Source: Lithobates sylvaticus | Taxonomy: Eukaryota > Chordata > Amphibia > Anura > Ranidae | Direction of reading: 5' to 3' | Assembly (NCBI GenBank): GCA_028564925.1 | Contig: CM053026.1 | Span: forward strand, 642,793,967-642,857,966 | Length of the DNA: 64,000 nucleotides | Shown here: one piece after another, positions 1 through 10,688 of the stretch | Layout of the letters: each line of letters opens with the position of its first letter | Position numbering within the stretch: position 1 is the stretch's first letter | Notes under the pieces: model-generated | Databases searched by the model: none | What the model saw: only the letters and a program-made list of their open reading frames with translations | Told to the model about the DNA's origin: nothing | Made by a program: the position numbers and the translations under genes

Positions 1-17
1 CTTGTTATTTTACAAAA

Positions 18-1205
18 TCCCATACACACGGTCGGACAATCCGCGGACCAGGTCGGTCGGATTTTGTCCGTCGTACTTTGTCCGATGTTGGTGTTGCGTA
101 CACACAGTCGGACTACGTTGTCGGAATATCCGGTCTGGAAGAACGTCGTGACGTAAGTCGTCGTCCACGAGATTACAAAAGGGAAGTTCAGCACCACGTC
201 AGGCACCCGTTGGGCTCCTTCTGCTGATCCCGTGTTTATCGAGAGTTAGTCGAAGTTTGGTGACTTAAGATTCGCGCTTCTCAGTTTTCTGACTCAGATC
301 GTTACTGCTCTTCAGTTTGTGCTTGTCGTGCATATCTGTTTATTAGTGCGTGTAGTCAGTTCGCATTTGTTGGTGATTGCGGCCTATATCTTGATATAGG
401 ACGCTTTGATTTGCACTGCTTATTGTCTGCTCGTTGCTGGTATTCATTTCGTTCTTTCAGGCCTTGCTGTTTATCGGTGCTTTCTGTTTGTCCGTTCTGA
501 CCAGCCGACCTTTTGTGACCTTGTGAGCGATGTTTCCCGTGCGTACTCGTCGCTGAGTTCGTGCTGTACGCGGAATTGGTGTCGGGCTTTTAGCTTTGAG
601 CCAAGACCCGTCCATGAACAGAGTGACGAGGAGTATGTGGACCAAGAATTGGTTGCTTCAGCGTGACCAATTCTCGCACATGCCTTTGCGTCGTGAGATC
701 CGGGAGAATAATCTGATGATTTCAGGAACTTTCTCAGGATGACGGACCCCGATTTTCACCGTCCTTTGGCTTTGCTGACCCCCTTTATCAGCCGGCAGGA
801 TACCTGCATGAGACAAGCCATTACTCCGGAGCAGAGGCTTGTTGCCACGTTGAGGTACTTGGCGACAGGGAGAAGTCTTCAGGATTTGAAGTTCTCTTCA
901 GGTATCTCTCCCAGGCCCTGGGAATCATTATTCCAGAGACCTGTTCTGCCATCATTCAGGTCCTGCAGGAGGACTATATTAAGGTAACATTTATCCTTTA
1001 CTATTCCCTTCTATGTATGCTCTGTTTGCTAATGTCTTCTATTTTTTGACCTCCTTCCCTAATTACCATGATTGCAATATGTTCTAATATGCTGTGCCCC
1101 TTTTCTCCTTCATGCATTTTCCCTTCACTTACCTCCCCAGCATGGCCCCAATAGACACCTATGGCCTAGTCAAAACCATTACACCGAGCAGGTAAGTTTG
1201 ACAAG
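18..1205 (+). mobile_element. PIF/Harbinger DNA transposon, partial
   Basis: The left end carries the motif ACACACGGTCGGAC, which recurs in the MITEs at 26678 and 63771, so it is read as the terminal inverted repeat. The interior encodes part of a HARBI1-like transposase. No matching right-hand inverted repeat is seen before 1205, so the element is truncated or joined to other sequence there. A 17-bp direct repeat, CTTGTTATTTTACAAAA, lies at 1-17 and again at 1206-1222. That is far longer than the usual 3-bp Harbinger target duplication and may reflect a second event. A possible small exon (1141-1191) has a pyrimidine-rich acceptor ending CCCCAG and a GTAAGT donor. The family call is well supported by the protein; the element limits are inferred. 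Confidence 0.7.
595..983 (+). pseudogene. Harbinger transposase N-terminal exon, frameshifted
   Basis: Translated pieces match the N-terminal half of PIF/Harbinger nucleases (HARBI1 kin), which cut and paste DNA with a DDE active site. Readable blocks are NWLLQRDQFSHMPLRREIRE (about 649-708), MTDPDFHRPLALLTPFISRQ (739 on) and ITPEQRLVATLRYLATGRSL followed by QDLKFSSGIS. In another frame come GIIIPETCSAIIQVLQEDYI and K. The reading frame shifts twice, near 711 and near 911, so no full protein is made. The sequence runs into a good splice donor, AAG|GTAACA at 983/984, as expected for Harbinger genes with introns. The catalytic DDE region is not present in this window. A host HARBI1 gene is unlikely because of the frameshifts and the adjoining transposon end. 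Confidence 0.75.
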
Positions 1206-1224
1206 CTTGTTATTTTACAAAAAT

Positions 1225-1322
1225 GCAACGTCGCATGACCGCGAAATTGTCAGTTAAAGCGATGCCGTGCCGAATTGCAAAAAGTGCTCTGGTCAGGACC
1301 GGGGTAAAATCTTCCAGGGCAG
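1225..1322 (-). mobile_element. Fragment of TTAACCACTT-family MITE
   Basis: About 95 bp match the reverse complement of the region just inside the left end of the MITEs at 3132, 45028 and 60713 (the part reading CACTTTTTGCGATTCGGCA in intact copies). No terminal TTAA remains on either side. It is a truncated relic directly next to the Harbinger fragment. Confidence 0.6.
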
Positions 1323-1339
1323 AAGCCGTTAAGGTGCTA

Positions 1340-1497
1340 TGATTGTTTCAAATAATTCTACATCCTTGCCGCTCTTACAGTAAAGAACCCTCTATGTAGT
1401 TTAAGGTTAAACCTCTTTTCTAAATTTAATGAATGGCCACAAGTCTTGTTAAACTCCCTTCCGTGAAAAAGTTTTATCCCTATTGTGGGTTCACCAG
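1340..1497 (-). mobile_element. CR1 LINE, 3' coding end, left piece
   Basis: On the minus strand this encodes the C-terminal tail of a CR1-type ORF2 protein (IGIKLFHGREFNKTCGHSLN, later GFFTVRAARM). It matches the same region of the better CR1 copy at 60453-62620. The piece stops where a hAT-type element begins at 1498 and continues at 2761. Near 1425-1431 the sequence AATTTAATGA is the uninterrupted version of the site where the other CR1 copy carries a TTAA MITE. Confidence 0.75.
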
Positions 1498-2759
1498 TAG
1501 GGATGGGCCGAACACCCCCGGTTCGGTTTACACCAGAACATACCGAACAGGCAAAAAATTCTGGAGAACACGCGAACATCGTTAAAGTCTATGGGACACG
1601 AACATGAATAATCAAAAGTGCTAATTTTAAAGGCTTATATGCAAGTTATTGTCATAAAAGTGTTTGGGGACCTGGGTCTGCCCAGGGGACATGTATCAAT
1701 GCAAAAAAAAGTTTTTTTGAGAGCAGTGATTTTAATAATGCTTAAAGTGAAACAATAAAAGTTAAATATTCCTTTAAATTCCGTACCTGGGGGTGTCTAG
1801 TATGCCTGTAAAGTTTTTCTGGTGTTTAGAACAGTCCCTGCACAAAATGACATTTCTAAAGGAAAAAAGTAATTTAAAAGTACTCTTGGCTATAATGAAT
1901 TGTCGGTCCCGGCAATACAGATAAAATAAGTCATTGAAAAAAACATCATGGGATCCCCCAGTCCATTACAAGGCCCTTTGGGTCTGGTATGAATATTAAA
2001 GGGAACCCCGAACCAAAAATTTAAAAAAAAATTGCGTGGGGGTCCCCCCAAATTCCACACCAGGCCCTTTAGGTCTGGTATGGATATTAAGGGGAACCCC
2101 GCACCAATTTTTTTTTAAAAATGGCGTTGGGGTCCCCCTCAAAATCTATACCAGACCCTTCAGGTATTAAAAAAAAAAAAGCGTAGGGGTCCCCCAAAAA
2201 CCCATACCAGGCCCTTATCCGAGCACGCAACCCGGCAGGCCACAGAAAAAAAGGGGGGATGAGAAAGCACCCCCCTCCTGAACCGTACCAGGCCACATGC
2301 CCTCAACATGGGGAGGGTGCTTTGGGGTAGCCCCCCAAAGCACCTTGTCCCCATGTTGATGGGGACAAGGGCCTCATCCCCACAACCCTTGCCCGGTGGT
2401 TGTGGCGGTCTGCGGGCGGGGGGCTTATCGGAATCTGGAAGCCCCCTTTAACAAGGGGACCCCCAGGTCCTGTCCCCTGTGTGAAATGGTAACAGGGTAC
2501 AAATGTACCCCTACCATTTCACAAAAAAGTGTCAAAATGGTAGAAAACACAAGACTCAACTTGGGACAAGTCCTTTATTAAAAAATAAAAATGTCCCACG
2601 AAGTCCATTCATCTTCTTCTCTCGCTCCGCCGACGGACCCAAAAAGAAAAAAAACAAAGCTGCGACCGACCCGTATCCATGAGAGGCACCCTTGGTATGA
2701 CGCGTCCTCGTAGGTGACAGTTTCTGCAGAACACCCGAACAACCAAAGTTTAGCCCGAA
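1498..2759. mobile_element. hAT-type non-autonomous element inserted in CR1
   Basis: It starts with TAGGGATGGGCCGAACACCC, nearly the end of the large hAT element at 18172 (TAGGGATGAGCCGAACACCC). It shares the adjoining stretch reading GTGCTAATT and CAGGGGACAT, then several units of a hairpin motif CCATACCAG...CTGGTATGG (about 1978, 2062, 2150, 2200). It ends near 2759 with ACACCCGAAC-type sequence. CR1 sequence flanks it on both sides. No coding capacity is recognised. It is read as a deletion derivative moved by a hAT transposase of the 18-24 kb type; an exact target duplication could not be defined. Confidence 0.65.
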
Positions 2760-2760
2760 T

Positions 2761-2990
2761 CGTCTCTTCTCCAGAGAGAATAAGTTCAGCGCTCGCAACC
2801 TTTCCTCATGACTAATATCCTCCAGACCCTTTATTAGCTTTGTTGCCTTTCTCTGTACTCGCACCATTTCCAGTACATCCTTACTGAGGACTGGTGCCCA
2901 GAACTGGACAGCATACTAGGTGCGGCTGGACCAGAGTCTTGTACAGCGGGAGAATTATCGTTTTATCTCTGGAACTAATCCCCCTTTTTT
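2761..2990 (-). mobile_element. CR1 LINE, reverse transcriptase C-terminal piece
   Basis: The minus strand reads [20 protein letters not shown], then [13 protein letters not shown], the conserved C-terminal end of CR1-clade reverse transcriptases. It continues the piece at 1340-1497 after the hAT-type insertion. Compared with the copy at 60-62 kb, a short stretch at the junction is missing. The fragment ends in an A/T-rich and poly-G stretch near 3000-3035. Confidence 0.75.
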
Positions 2991-3131
2991 TTCTGACTTA
3001 AAAAAAATGTTGCCATGGATTGGGGGGGGGGGGGGCATGCTGTTTTTTTTCTCAATTTTTTTTGCCAGCAATTTTATGTACATTCAGCTGTCAGCGGGGA
3101 ATCCCACTGACAGCTGATGAGTCATAGGTTG

Positions 3132-4067
3132 TTAACCACTTCAATACTGGGCACTTTCGCCCCCTTCCTTCTCAGACCAATTTTCAGCTTTCATCGGTCT
3201 TGCACTTTCAAAAGGAATTGCGCGGTCATGCTACAATGTACCCAAATGGCATTTTTATCATTTTGTTCCCACAAATAGAGCTTTTTTTTGTGATATTTAT
3301 TCACGACTCACTTTTTATTTTTTGTGAAAAAACATCCAAAATTTTGAAAAAAAACTACGATATATTTTCTTCTTTCTATTTTAAAAGAAATCCAATAAAA
3401 TCTAATTTTGCCATAAATTTAAACCAAAATGTATTCTGCTACAGAAAATCCTGTTAAGTGTATAATAATTGGTTTGTGTGATCATGGACAGATGTACACA
3501 GATGATCATGTACAGATGTGCGCAGGTGATCACGAACATATGTGTGCAGATGATCATTGGTACATGTGATTTTACTGTTACATATGTGGGAGACAGGTGT
3601 TTTTACTGTGTGGGGACGTGTTTTGGGGGTACTATTTTGGGGACTTGTGTGTTTACATTGTGTGGGGACACTGAGCCGGTGATCAGTGTATAAAAAGCTG
3701 TAAAAAACAGTTCATACTCACTCATCTCTGGCCAACTGCAGCGACCCCCTCTCCTCTCCTCAATGACAACTTCCGAGTGAGGAGAAAAGAGCCGATCGCC
3801 TAGCAACGGGCTTTCTATTTACATCACATGACGGCTGTGATTGGACACAACCGTCAGGTGATCAGGAGGGCCAATCACAGAGGCCTCCTGCCGATCGGAG
3901 ATGCAGCGTGTCTGGGTGACACAAGCGCATCGGGATCGCGCCTCTGCGCGGGCGCGCACACGTAATCCCCCTCCTTCTGAAGGACGTTCCTGAACATCCA
4001 CTCAGAAGGAGGAAGCTCCCACCCAGCCATGTACTCTATGTGCAGTGGCCGGGTGGGAAGTAGTTAA
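3132..4067. mobile_element. TTAACCACTT-family MITE, full length
   Basis: It begins TTAACCACTTCAATACTGG and ends GGGAAGTAGTTAA, so TTAA flanks both ends and the termini are inverted (CCACTTC/GAAGTAG). TTAA target duplications are typical of piggyBac and Kolobok transposons. The interior is non-coding: an A/T-rich left half (TTTTTGTGATATTTATTC region) and a CpG-rich right half. Related copies lie at 24485, 38009, 43023, 45028, 48137, 52000 and 60713. The superfamily is not settled from sequence alone. Confidence 0.75.
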
Positions 4068-4097
4068 GGACATGGGGGCTGGCTTGCTGGCCCAATC

Positions 4098-4128
4098 CTT
4101 AACAACCAGCTATTTACTGGTTGTTAAG
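4098..4128. repeat. Short perfect hairpin
   Basis: CTTAACAACCAG and CTGGTTGTTAAG form a 12-bp perfect inverted repeat around a 7-nt loop, just right of the MITE at 3132-4067. It probably belongs to that MITE family's flanking debris rather than to a regulatory site. Confidence 0.6.
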
Positions 4129-5591
4129 TACACCACCGGCCTCTTGCTTAGGAAAAAAAACAAAAACACTGGGCACCAGTTAGCAGAGTTTAGGAGCTGT
4201 TAGCGTTTTTTCTGCCAAAAATCCACTGCTCTAGAACACCCTAGCAGTAGCAGTTGTTTTTCTGACACTAAACTCTCCTGCCACAAAATTCTTAAGTCTA
4301 TGTGTGCATGAAAACATAGGATAACATGCAGGGAGTCAGTAAAAAAAAAAAATGTCTGACGCTCCCCTAACAGTAGTATCAAAAACGCCCAGTGTGCATG
4401 AGGCCTTATCGTTTTAAATGTTTTAATAATTGATTTAATGGTGTATATTTTCCTACAATTCATTCCTACTTAATGCACAGTACATTAGTGACTTGTATTT
4501 TCTTTTATATAAGGCAGGTTCTTACATATACCCTGTCAATAATTAAAAAAATTTGCTGCTGCAAGCACAGAAAAATTTGAAGTGAGCTTACTTGCAGTCT
4601 TTTTCCTTTCCATAAGTTATTTTTATTTGCTTGCAATGTGACTGCTATGCACTCTTCTCTTTTGAGAATGCTTAATTTTTTTCTGTGCTGGCCAAGCTAC
4701 CCCACCCCTAACCTTCATACCTAACCCTTTTTGTAGCTTACAGGGGAGAAGCAAGGATGAATAACATACAGTGTAATTAAAATGACAGCTCAGAGTCTGC
4801 TGGGGCTGCTTACAACACATCCAAGATGGCATGACCCAGTAGCAGTCTTTAGGATGTCTACACAATAAATACGTTTAGTAAATAGCATACTTTATATTAA
4901 ATGCACAAAAAATCTTATGGGACTTTTTTTTGTTGTTGTTGTTAACAGGGACTCAGTAATAATATCCTTAAAATTGAGAAGCCCTCTCTAAACCTCAATG
5001 AAAGGCTAGTCCCTCATTGGTTGTTCCAGGGGGTAGTAAAGAAATGCATGTGTAATAAAAAAAAAGTAAGCTACTATCATTCTTTGTTGAACTGAACTAA
5101 ATACTCTTATGCCTTGTACATAGTAAAAATAATAATAATAATAATAATTCCCATTTCCTCACCAGTGTGAATCTTGGTGGACAGTGTTTAAAATGGAGCT
5201 TCTAGTAAGTGTGATCCTAATATAGATTTAGAGAAGCAATTGAACTAGTTTCTAGTAGATCACAAAGGTTCTGGTAGATTTCAAAGATTTAAAAAGTTTC
5301 ATTATCTTGTTGAAAATGTGTTTTATTTGTTGACTAGTGACTATTGCAGTTCCCAAGAAACATTTTCCAATAAAGAATATGGAAACTGGTATCCTGAGGA
5401 AATCTGTTTACTGGTTTGTGCATCTTATTTGAAGTCATTAAAAAATGTTTTTTAAATTGATATTTGCTACCATTCTATTGCCATTTCACTGTACAAATGA
5501 AGCAACAGGCCAATATAAATTCTCTATTAGTCCACATCTTCTAAATTCTACTAAATCCTTCATTCCTAAAGAGAAGACTGTTCATTCTAAC
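4129..5591. other. No gene recognised; A/T-rich sequence
   Basis: About 4135-4420 ends with AACGCCCAGTGTGCATGAGGC, resembling the end of a MITE of the 5595 type, but no partner end is clear. The remainder to 5591 is A/T-rich with short A runs and a (TAA)n tract near 5128-5148. Open frames here are short and show no known domain. Confidence 0.5.
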
Positions 5592-5594
5592 ATT

Positions 5595-5981
5595 AAGGCT
5601 ACTTTCACACTGGGGAGTTGGGGGCGCTGGCGGTAAAGCGGCACTATATTTAGCGCCGCTTTACCGTCGTTTTATCGGCGCATTTCGGCCGCTAGCGGGG
5701 TGGTTTTACCCCCCGCGCGCGGCCGAAAAAGGGTTCGGAGCGCTGCCCCATTGTTTTCAATGGGAACGGGCGCTATAGGAGCGGTAAATATACTGCTCCT
5801 ACAGCGAGCCAAAGATGCGGCTTGCAGGACATTTTCCAGCGTCCTGCAAGCGCACCGCTTCAGTGTGAAAGCCCTCAGGCTTTCACACTGAAGACACAGC
5901 AACAGCTGTTTCGGGTCGGTTTGCAGGCGCTATTTTTAGCGCAATAACGCCTGCAAACCGCCCCAGTGTGAAAGGGGCCTT
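5595..5981. mobile_element. CpG-rich MITE with long imperfect palindromes
   Basis: The ends are inverted: AAGGCTACTTTCACACTGGG at left and CCCAGTGTGAAAGGGGCCTT at right. The same three bases ATT flank both ends (5592-5594 and 5982-5984); TTA can be read as an alternative. A 3-bp duplication would fit PIF/Harbinger. The inside is unusually CpG-rich for this window and holds repeated inverted motifs such as GGCGCT/AGCGCC and GCGGTAAA/TTTACCGC. No coding capacity. Confidence 0.75.
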
Positions 5982-6426
5982 ATTGCCAGCCTACATGTGG
6001 ATGCAATACTCCTTTTTAAACTAAGCTTTTAAGATTGTTATTTCTATAGCCCTCTCATGTAGTTTTTAGTTTCCACACTTTTTCTTGTCATACACATGAT
6101 ATAAGTGTTAGTGTTCTTTATATCAGAGATCTTCTACTGCACATGTTTTCTCTACCTGTACAAAAACCTTTTTTTAATATACAAATATTGAACAAAAAAT
6201 AAATAAATAAATAAAACAGTATTTGTAAGTCTGCTAAAGAAACACATGCAGCCGTACCTGTCGTTAAAGCTTGCATGTTATTAATCCGTGTCAGTATTCA
6301 CTTTCTTTTCTGTAATTTCAGTAGTGTGCTAAATATACCCTTTTCTATATATGCGATATTTTTTTACCTAGAGGAATAGTCAGCCACATCCAAGGTCCCT
6401 AATATAGATGTAACTATTGTGCAATA

Positions 6427-7544
6427 GAGAAGTTGGTGGGACTTTGCGTGTACCTTGTGGGGTCTAATAAATGGCAAAACTAGTAAGTTATAAAAATAAA
6501 CAAATCTTTATTTTGTACATGCATATACCGTATATACTCAAGTATAAGCCCAGTTATTCAGCACATTTTTTTTGTGCTGAAAGTGCCCCCCTCGGCTTAT
6601 ACTCGAGTCAAGCACTTTTCTGCAACAGAAAATGACATTTTCCGACCCGAATTTTGGGCCCCGTATCTCGGGGCCACTTGGTGCTAGGAACGCCAAATTT
6701 GGTATGCCAACCCAGTGGACCTAGCACTACAACATATCCAGCTCCTAGCACCAAGTGACCCTGAGATACAGGGCCCCAAAGTCAGTCAACTGTGTCCATC
6801 TGCAGCAATGTCATTTTGGGACCCTTTGGGTCCAGAGACCCCACATTTTGGCTGCAGCTCGGGGGCCTCTAGGAACCCTTAACTTGAAGTTCGGGGGACC
6901 TATGGCTGCAAATGGGCACAGTGAGGCTGCAAATGGGCACAGTGAGGCTGCAAATGGGCATTGTTGACCCTCTTTTCCACTTACAGTAGCTGCACATTTC
7001 TCACCCTAGGCTTATACTCGAGTCAATAGGTTTTCCCATTTTTTGGTGGTAAAATTAGGTGCCTCGGCTTATATTCAGGTCAGCTTATACTCGAGTATAT
7101 ACGGTAGTTTCATTTAAAAAGAGAAAAAGACAAAACTTTAAAAAAAAATATATAGTTACAGTTTAGTTGTCCAGGGTATGGTTAACCCAGCAGAAGAATC
7201 CAAAGAAATGGCCTACACAATTTGCGGGTAGAACCACTTCATCAGTGCCTCAGATTATGATGAAAATTATGTAAATACTGTAATGATATACAAATTAGTG
7301 ATTAACACACAAATTCATATTGATATTAAAAAATAAATACATTTCTTCAGATTCTTCTGACGGGTTAACCAACCTTGGACAACTAAACTGAAACTGTATT
7401 TAAAAAAAAAAAGGTTTTGTCTTTTTCTCTTTTTAAATTAAACAATATGTATGTACAAAATAAAGATTTGTTTATTTTTATAACTCACTAGTTTTGGCAT
7501 TTATTAGACCCGACAAGGTACACGCAAAGTCCCACCAACTTCTC
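6427..7544. mobile_element. Fold-back element with ~185-bp arms, interrupted
   Basis: The left arm (6427-6525 plus 7107-7190) is the inverted copy of the right arm (7362-7544). Shared blocks include GAGAAGTTGGTGGGACTTTG, AAACAAATCTTTATTTTGTA and AGTTTAGTTGTCCA. The loop is about 170 bp. The left arm is split by a separate MITE (6526-7106), while the right arm gives the uninterrupted version of that site. No coding sequence is visible. Confidence 0.8.
6526..7106. mobile_element. CGAGTATAAGCC-type MITE nested in a fold-back
   Basis: The ends are inverted: TACCGTATATACTCAAGTAT and ATACTCGAGTATATACGGTA. The motif CTTATACTCGAGT is repeated inside. A small tandem repeat GAGGCTGCAAATGGGCACAGT (21-bp unit, nearly 3 copies) lies near 6900-6960. 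A second member is at 8799-9569. The superfamily is not assigned. Confidence 0.8.
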
Positions 7545-7547
7545 CAA

Positions 7548-7628
7548 ATTTTGGTTTGCATAACATTTATAGCATCTACAAACTATGGGATAGATTTAGG
7601 GAATTTTTTTTTTTTTTATATTTTTTAA
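7548..7628. mobile_element. Fragment of TTAACCACTT-family MITE
   Basis: The stretch reading TTTGCATAACATTTATAGCA then TCTACAAACTATGGGATAGA matches the middle of TTAACCACTT-family elements. It is truncated on both sides. Confidence 0.5.
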
Positions 7629-7630
7629 AA

Positions 7631-7755
7631 CACTTCATAATTTCTTCCATTGTCTATCTGTTTAACCACTTCAGTTCTGGAAGGATTTACCTACTTTCTT
7701 CCTTCCTCCTGCTGAAATGGTTAAACAGATAGAAAATGGAAGAAAATATGAAGTG
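7631..7755. repeat. Palindrome containing a 63-bp mini TTAA element
   Basis: The core at 7662-7724 runs TTAACCACTTCAG to CTGAAATGGTTAA, both ends of the TTAACCACTT family with almost nothing between. The flanks continue the symmetry: CACTTCATAATTTCTTCCAT (left) pairs with ATGGAAGAAAATATGAAGTG (right). The whole 125-bp stretch is therefore one hairpin with arms of roughly 42 bp. Either the element inserted into a pre-existing palindrome or it arose with its flanks by template switching. Confidence 0.75.
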
Positions 7756-8798
7756 ACCAGCTCCTGATGGACTTAATGCAGCATTGCAGGTTAAAACTGT
7801 GCAGCACAGGCAAGGGCATAGTAAGTGGCTGAACATGCAATGAACTATGAGTTCCCAAGAGAGTGAGCCCACCCAGGACAGTCCAATTTATATGCTTGCC
7901 CAGAATTCCTTTAGTCTTTCAGCCCTCTGGAAATTGTATCCTCAGACAGTATAAAGTCTATAGTAACTCCAGGTGACCGGACTATCTATCCCACAATCCT
8001 TTGCTGTCAGTGAATGGCTTTTCCTCTGCGTTCCAGAAGTGATGTGATTATCTCCTGGTTGAGCACTAGAGGGAAAGTGCTCCATGTATTGTATTAAAAG
8101 AAGTGTTTCTGAATGAATATCCAGTGTGAGAGAGATGATGACTGCACTCCAGAATGTAGAGGATGAAAAACTTTATTCCATAAAATCCAAAAAATGTATT
8201 ATGTCAAGACATCAGGATACACACAGACAGCAGCAAGGGTTGACGAGTTTCACGAAAAACTTTGCTTAGTCATAACCTGAATTGCACCTGTGGGTATAAC
8301 CTTTAAATAGCATAAATGCAGCTAAATATAATTGGCGCCTAATTAAGCTGCTATAAACACACATCAAGTTCATGGTATATTCAAAAGATAGAAAAATAAA
8401 AAACAAAATGTATATAAAAAATACATACATACAATATCCTAGAACTTATCTTGAACAGTATATGGGAACAGTTAATAGTAAAGACAACATTTTAAAAAGA
8501 ATTGTGCATGACTGCCATATATTATATATGCAAACTCATATTGTGGGCTCAACACAAAGAGCTGTTAAGCCCAATCTATAACATGCAATGCTGGGAACCA
8601 CATATGGGCAGTCAAAGTCCGATATATATGGATATATAAATGCAAACAATTCACTAGTTTAATAATGTATTATTATGAACTCAGGGTGGACCCAGCATTA
8701 GATGTAAACAAGAAAAAAAGTTATATGTCAGTATATTTTTTGTATACAAAAAATAAATGAAAATAAACAAACAGAGAAGAGGTGATCTGATAGATAAT
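7756..8798. other. No gene recognised; possible old retroelement
   Basis: The sequence at 8100-8290 (CTCCAGAATGTAGAGGATG ... GACGAGTTTCACGAAAAAC) resembles ends of Penelope-like elements in general character, but the match is too loose to call. The rest to 8798 is A/T-rich. Short frames show no domain. Confidence 0.3.
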
Positions 8799-9569
8799 TA
8801 CTGTATATACTCGAGTATAGGTCGACCCGAATATAACCAGAGGCCCCTAATTTACCACCAAAAAACTGGGAAAACTTATTGACTCCTGTATAAGCCGAGG
8901 GTGAGAAATGCAGCAGCTACTGTGAGTGCAAAAGAGGGTCAACAATGCCCATCTGCAGCTGCATGCCCCCCTGTGTCCTGTACATACCCCCCTGTGTCCA
9001 TTGCAGCCTACCTGTGCCGATCTGCATCCTGTGTCCCCATTGCATTCTTCCTTTGCCGATCTGCATCCTGTATCCTGTGTCCTGTATCCCCCATTGCATT
9101 CTTCCTGTGCCGATCTGCATCCTGTGTCCTGTGTCCTGTGTCCCCCCCCCCCCCCCCCCCCCCATTGCATTCTTCCTGTACCGATCAGTGGCCATTTCAA
9201 TGTTCAAAAGCCGCGCCTCTTCCTCGTCCTCGTCCGTGATAGGAGGAACACTCTGTTTTCCCAGCAGTCAGTGTTCCACCTATCACAGACATCCTCTCAT
9301 CCTCGTCCATGAGATGAGAATGACAGGACATCCGTGATAGGCGGAACACTGAACACTGACTCACTGCTGGGAAAATTTGTGTTCCTCCTATCACAGACAA
9401 GGAGGAGGAGGAGGCGCGGCGTTTGAACACTGCAATGGCCGCCGTCTGTCTGCATGACACGCTGATCATGTAGGCAGATGTCGGTGACTCGAGTATAAGC
9501 CAAAGGGGGGCACTTTCAGCCCTAAAAAAAGGGCTGAAAATCTTGGCTTATACTCGAGTACATACGGTA
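8799..9569. mobile_element. CGAGTATAAGCC-type MITE with inner hairpin
   Basis: The left end TACTGTATATACTCGAGTAT and right end TACTCGAGTACATACGGTA are inverted repeats matching the element at 6526. Inside are three copies of a motif around GCCGATCTGCATCCTGTGTC, a C22 run (9142-9163), and a large inverted repeat at 9190-9440. It is non-coding. Overlapping frames with Cys/Pro-rich or Gly-rich translation are products of the repeats. Confidence 0.8.
9190..9440. repeat. Large inverted repeat (~115-bp arms)
   Basis: GGCCATTTCAATGTTCAAAA at 9190 pairs with the stretch ending GTTTGAACACTGCAATGGCC at 9440. The arms continue through AGGAGGAACAC/GTGTTCCTCCT and CCCAGCAGTCAGTGTTC/GAACACTGACTCACTGCTGGG to an axis near 9315. 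Pairing is imperfect but long. Confidence 0.7.
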
Positions 9570-9768
9570 CACCTAGATACAAAGGCGAGGGAATGATCAA
9601 TCTCACTAAAATCCATATAAATATAGCGAAACATTAACTGCTGGAAAACCGTGAAAAAAATTGTCACATACCAGTCATGTGAATACACAGCATACACAGC
9701 GACGCATCTAAAAAAAGAGAAGAACAATTATATGTGTCAGGGCTTAGGGGTCATTGAGGAGGGGGTAC

Positions 9769-10186
9769 TGTCAGGGCTGCACTCAGCCCTTCCTTCTCTG
9801 AGCTAGCAGCTCAGCTGTCGGCTAATTGCCAGCTCCTATCTCTCCACAGTTACTCAGCTGTTGATAATATCCTGCTTGTCAGCCATGCCTACTTAAGCCG
9901 TCCAGCCCAGAGGATCTCTGCCTTCACCTTAGTCAACATCACAGAGACGCTCTCCTGCATTCCTGTTAAAAGACTTGCTTGGCTGACATCCGTTCTGGCT
10001 CCAGATCCTGCTTGCTGTTTTACCAAGCTCATCTCCGGCTCCCTGACGTTTGGCTCGTCTGACTATCCGTTCTGGTTCCTGAACTCTGGCTATGTTTTGA
10101 CTATGTTTTGTTCTATTTACTTTTATTAATAAACTGGTGTGATTTTACTGTACTTCTGTCTCAGTCTGATTTCATGGTTCCTGACA
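9769..10186 (+). mobile_element. Solitary Gypsy-like LTR fossil
   Basis: A 418-bp block starts TGTCAGGGCTGCACTCAGCC and ends CATGGTTCCTGACA (TG...CA). It is preceded by a purine-rich tract GAGGAGGGGGTAC, as expected of a polypurine tract before a 3' LTR, and it contains AATAAA near 10128. Only this end of the element is seen and no internal coding region adjoins it, so it is an old, incomplete relic. A Ty3/Gypsy origin is likely but not certain. Confidence 0.6.
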
Positions 10187-10688
10187 ATATGATAATTACA
10201 CAAAGGATGCGTCTAAAAAAGTAAAATGTATTGAATAATATGACATCCGGTTTTGCTGTAACTGAGAGAGAAAATTGAAAAATTGAGTGGGAAACTATAA
10301 AAATATTGATATTAAGAATACCACATCCCTACTCATAATAGTGTGTGACATTCCACTCATAATTTAACCCAGGGCTCAAAATTTCAAGTCCTGATCTACT
10401 AGCCAGGCCTTAAGGGTTACTCGCCACCAGTTGCCCCGCCCAACCCCTACAATTAATTATAAAAATATTAACAACCTTAATGCAGCCTGTGTCGCCCCCC
10501 CCCATATGTGTCCCCCCCCCCACCCCCATATGCAGCCTGTGTCCCTCATTAAGGGTTACTCGCCACCAGTTGCCCCGCCCAACCCCTACCCTGCCTCGCC
10601 CCTAAACCCGCCCTCATAAATTATCTCATTAAATGACACCTTTAATGTTTTATGCAATTAAGTTATAAAAATATTAACAACCTTAATG

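Noticed and set aside
8221-8282. Second hammerhead-like motif on the minus strand
   Set aside because: GTGAAAC is present, but CTGATGA is not preserved and stem II does not pair well, so the evidence is too weak.
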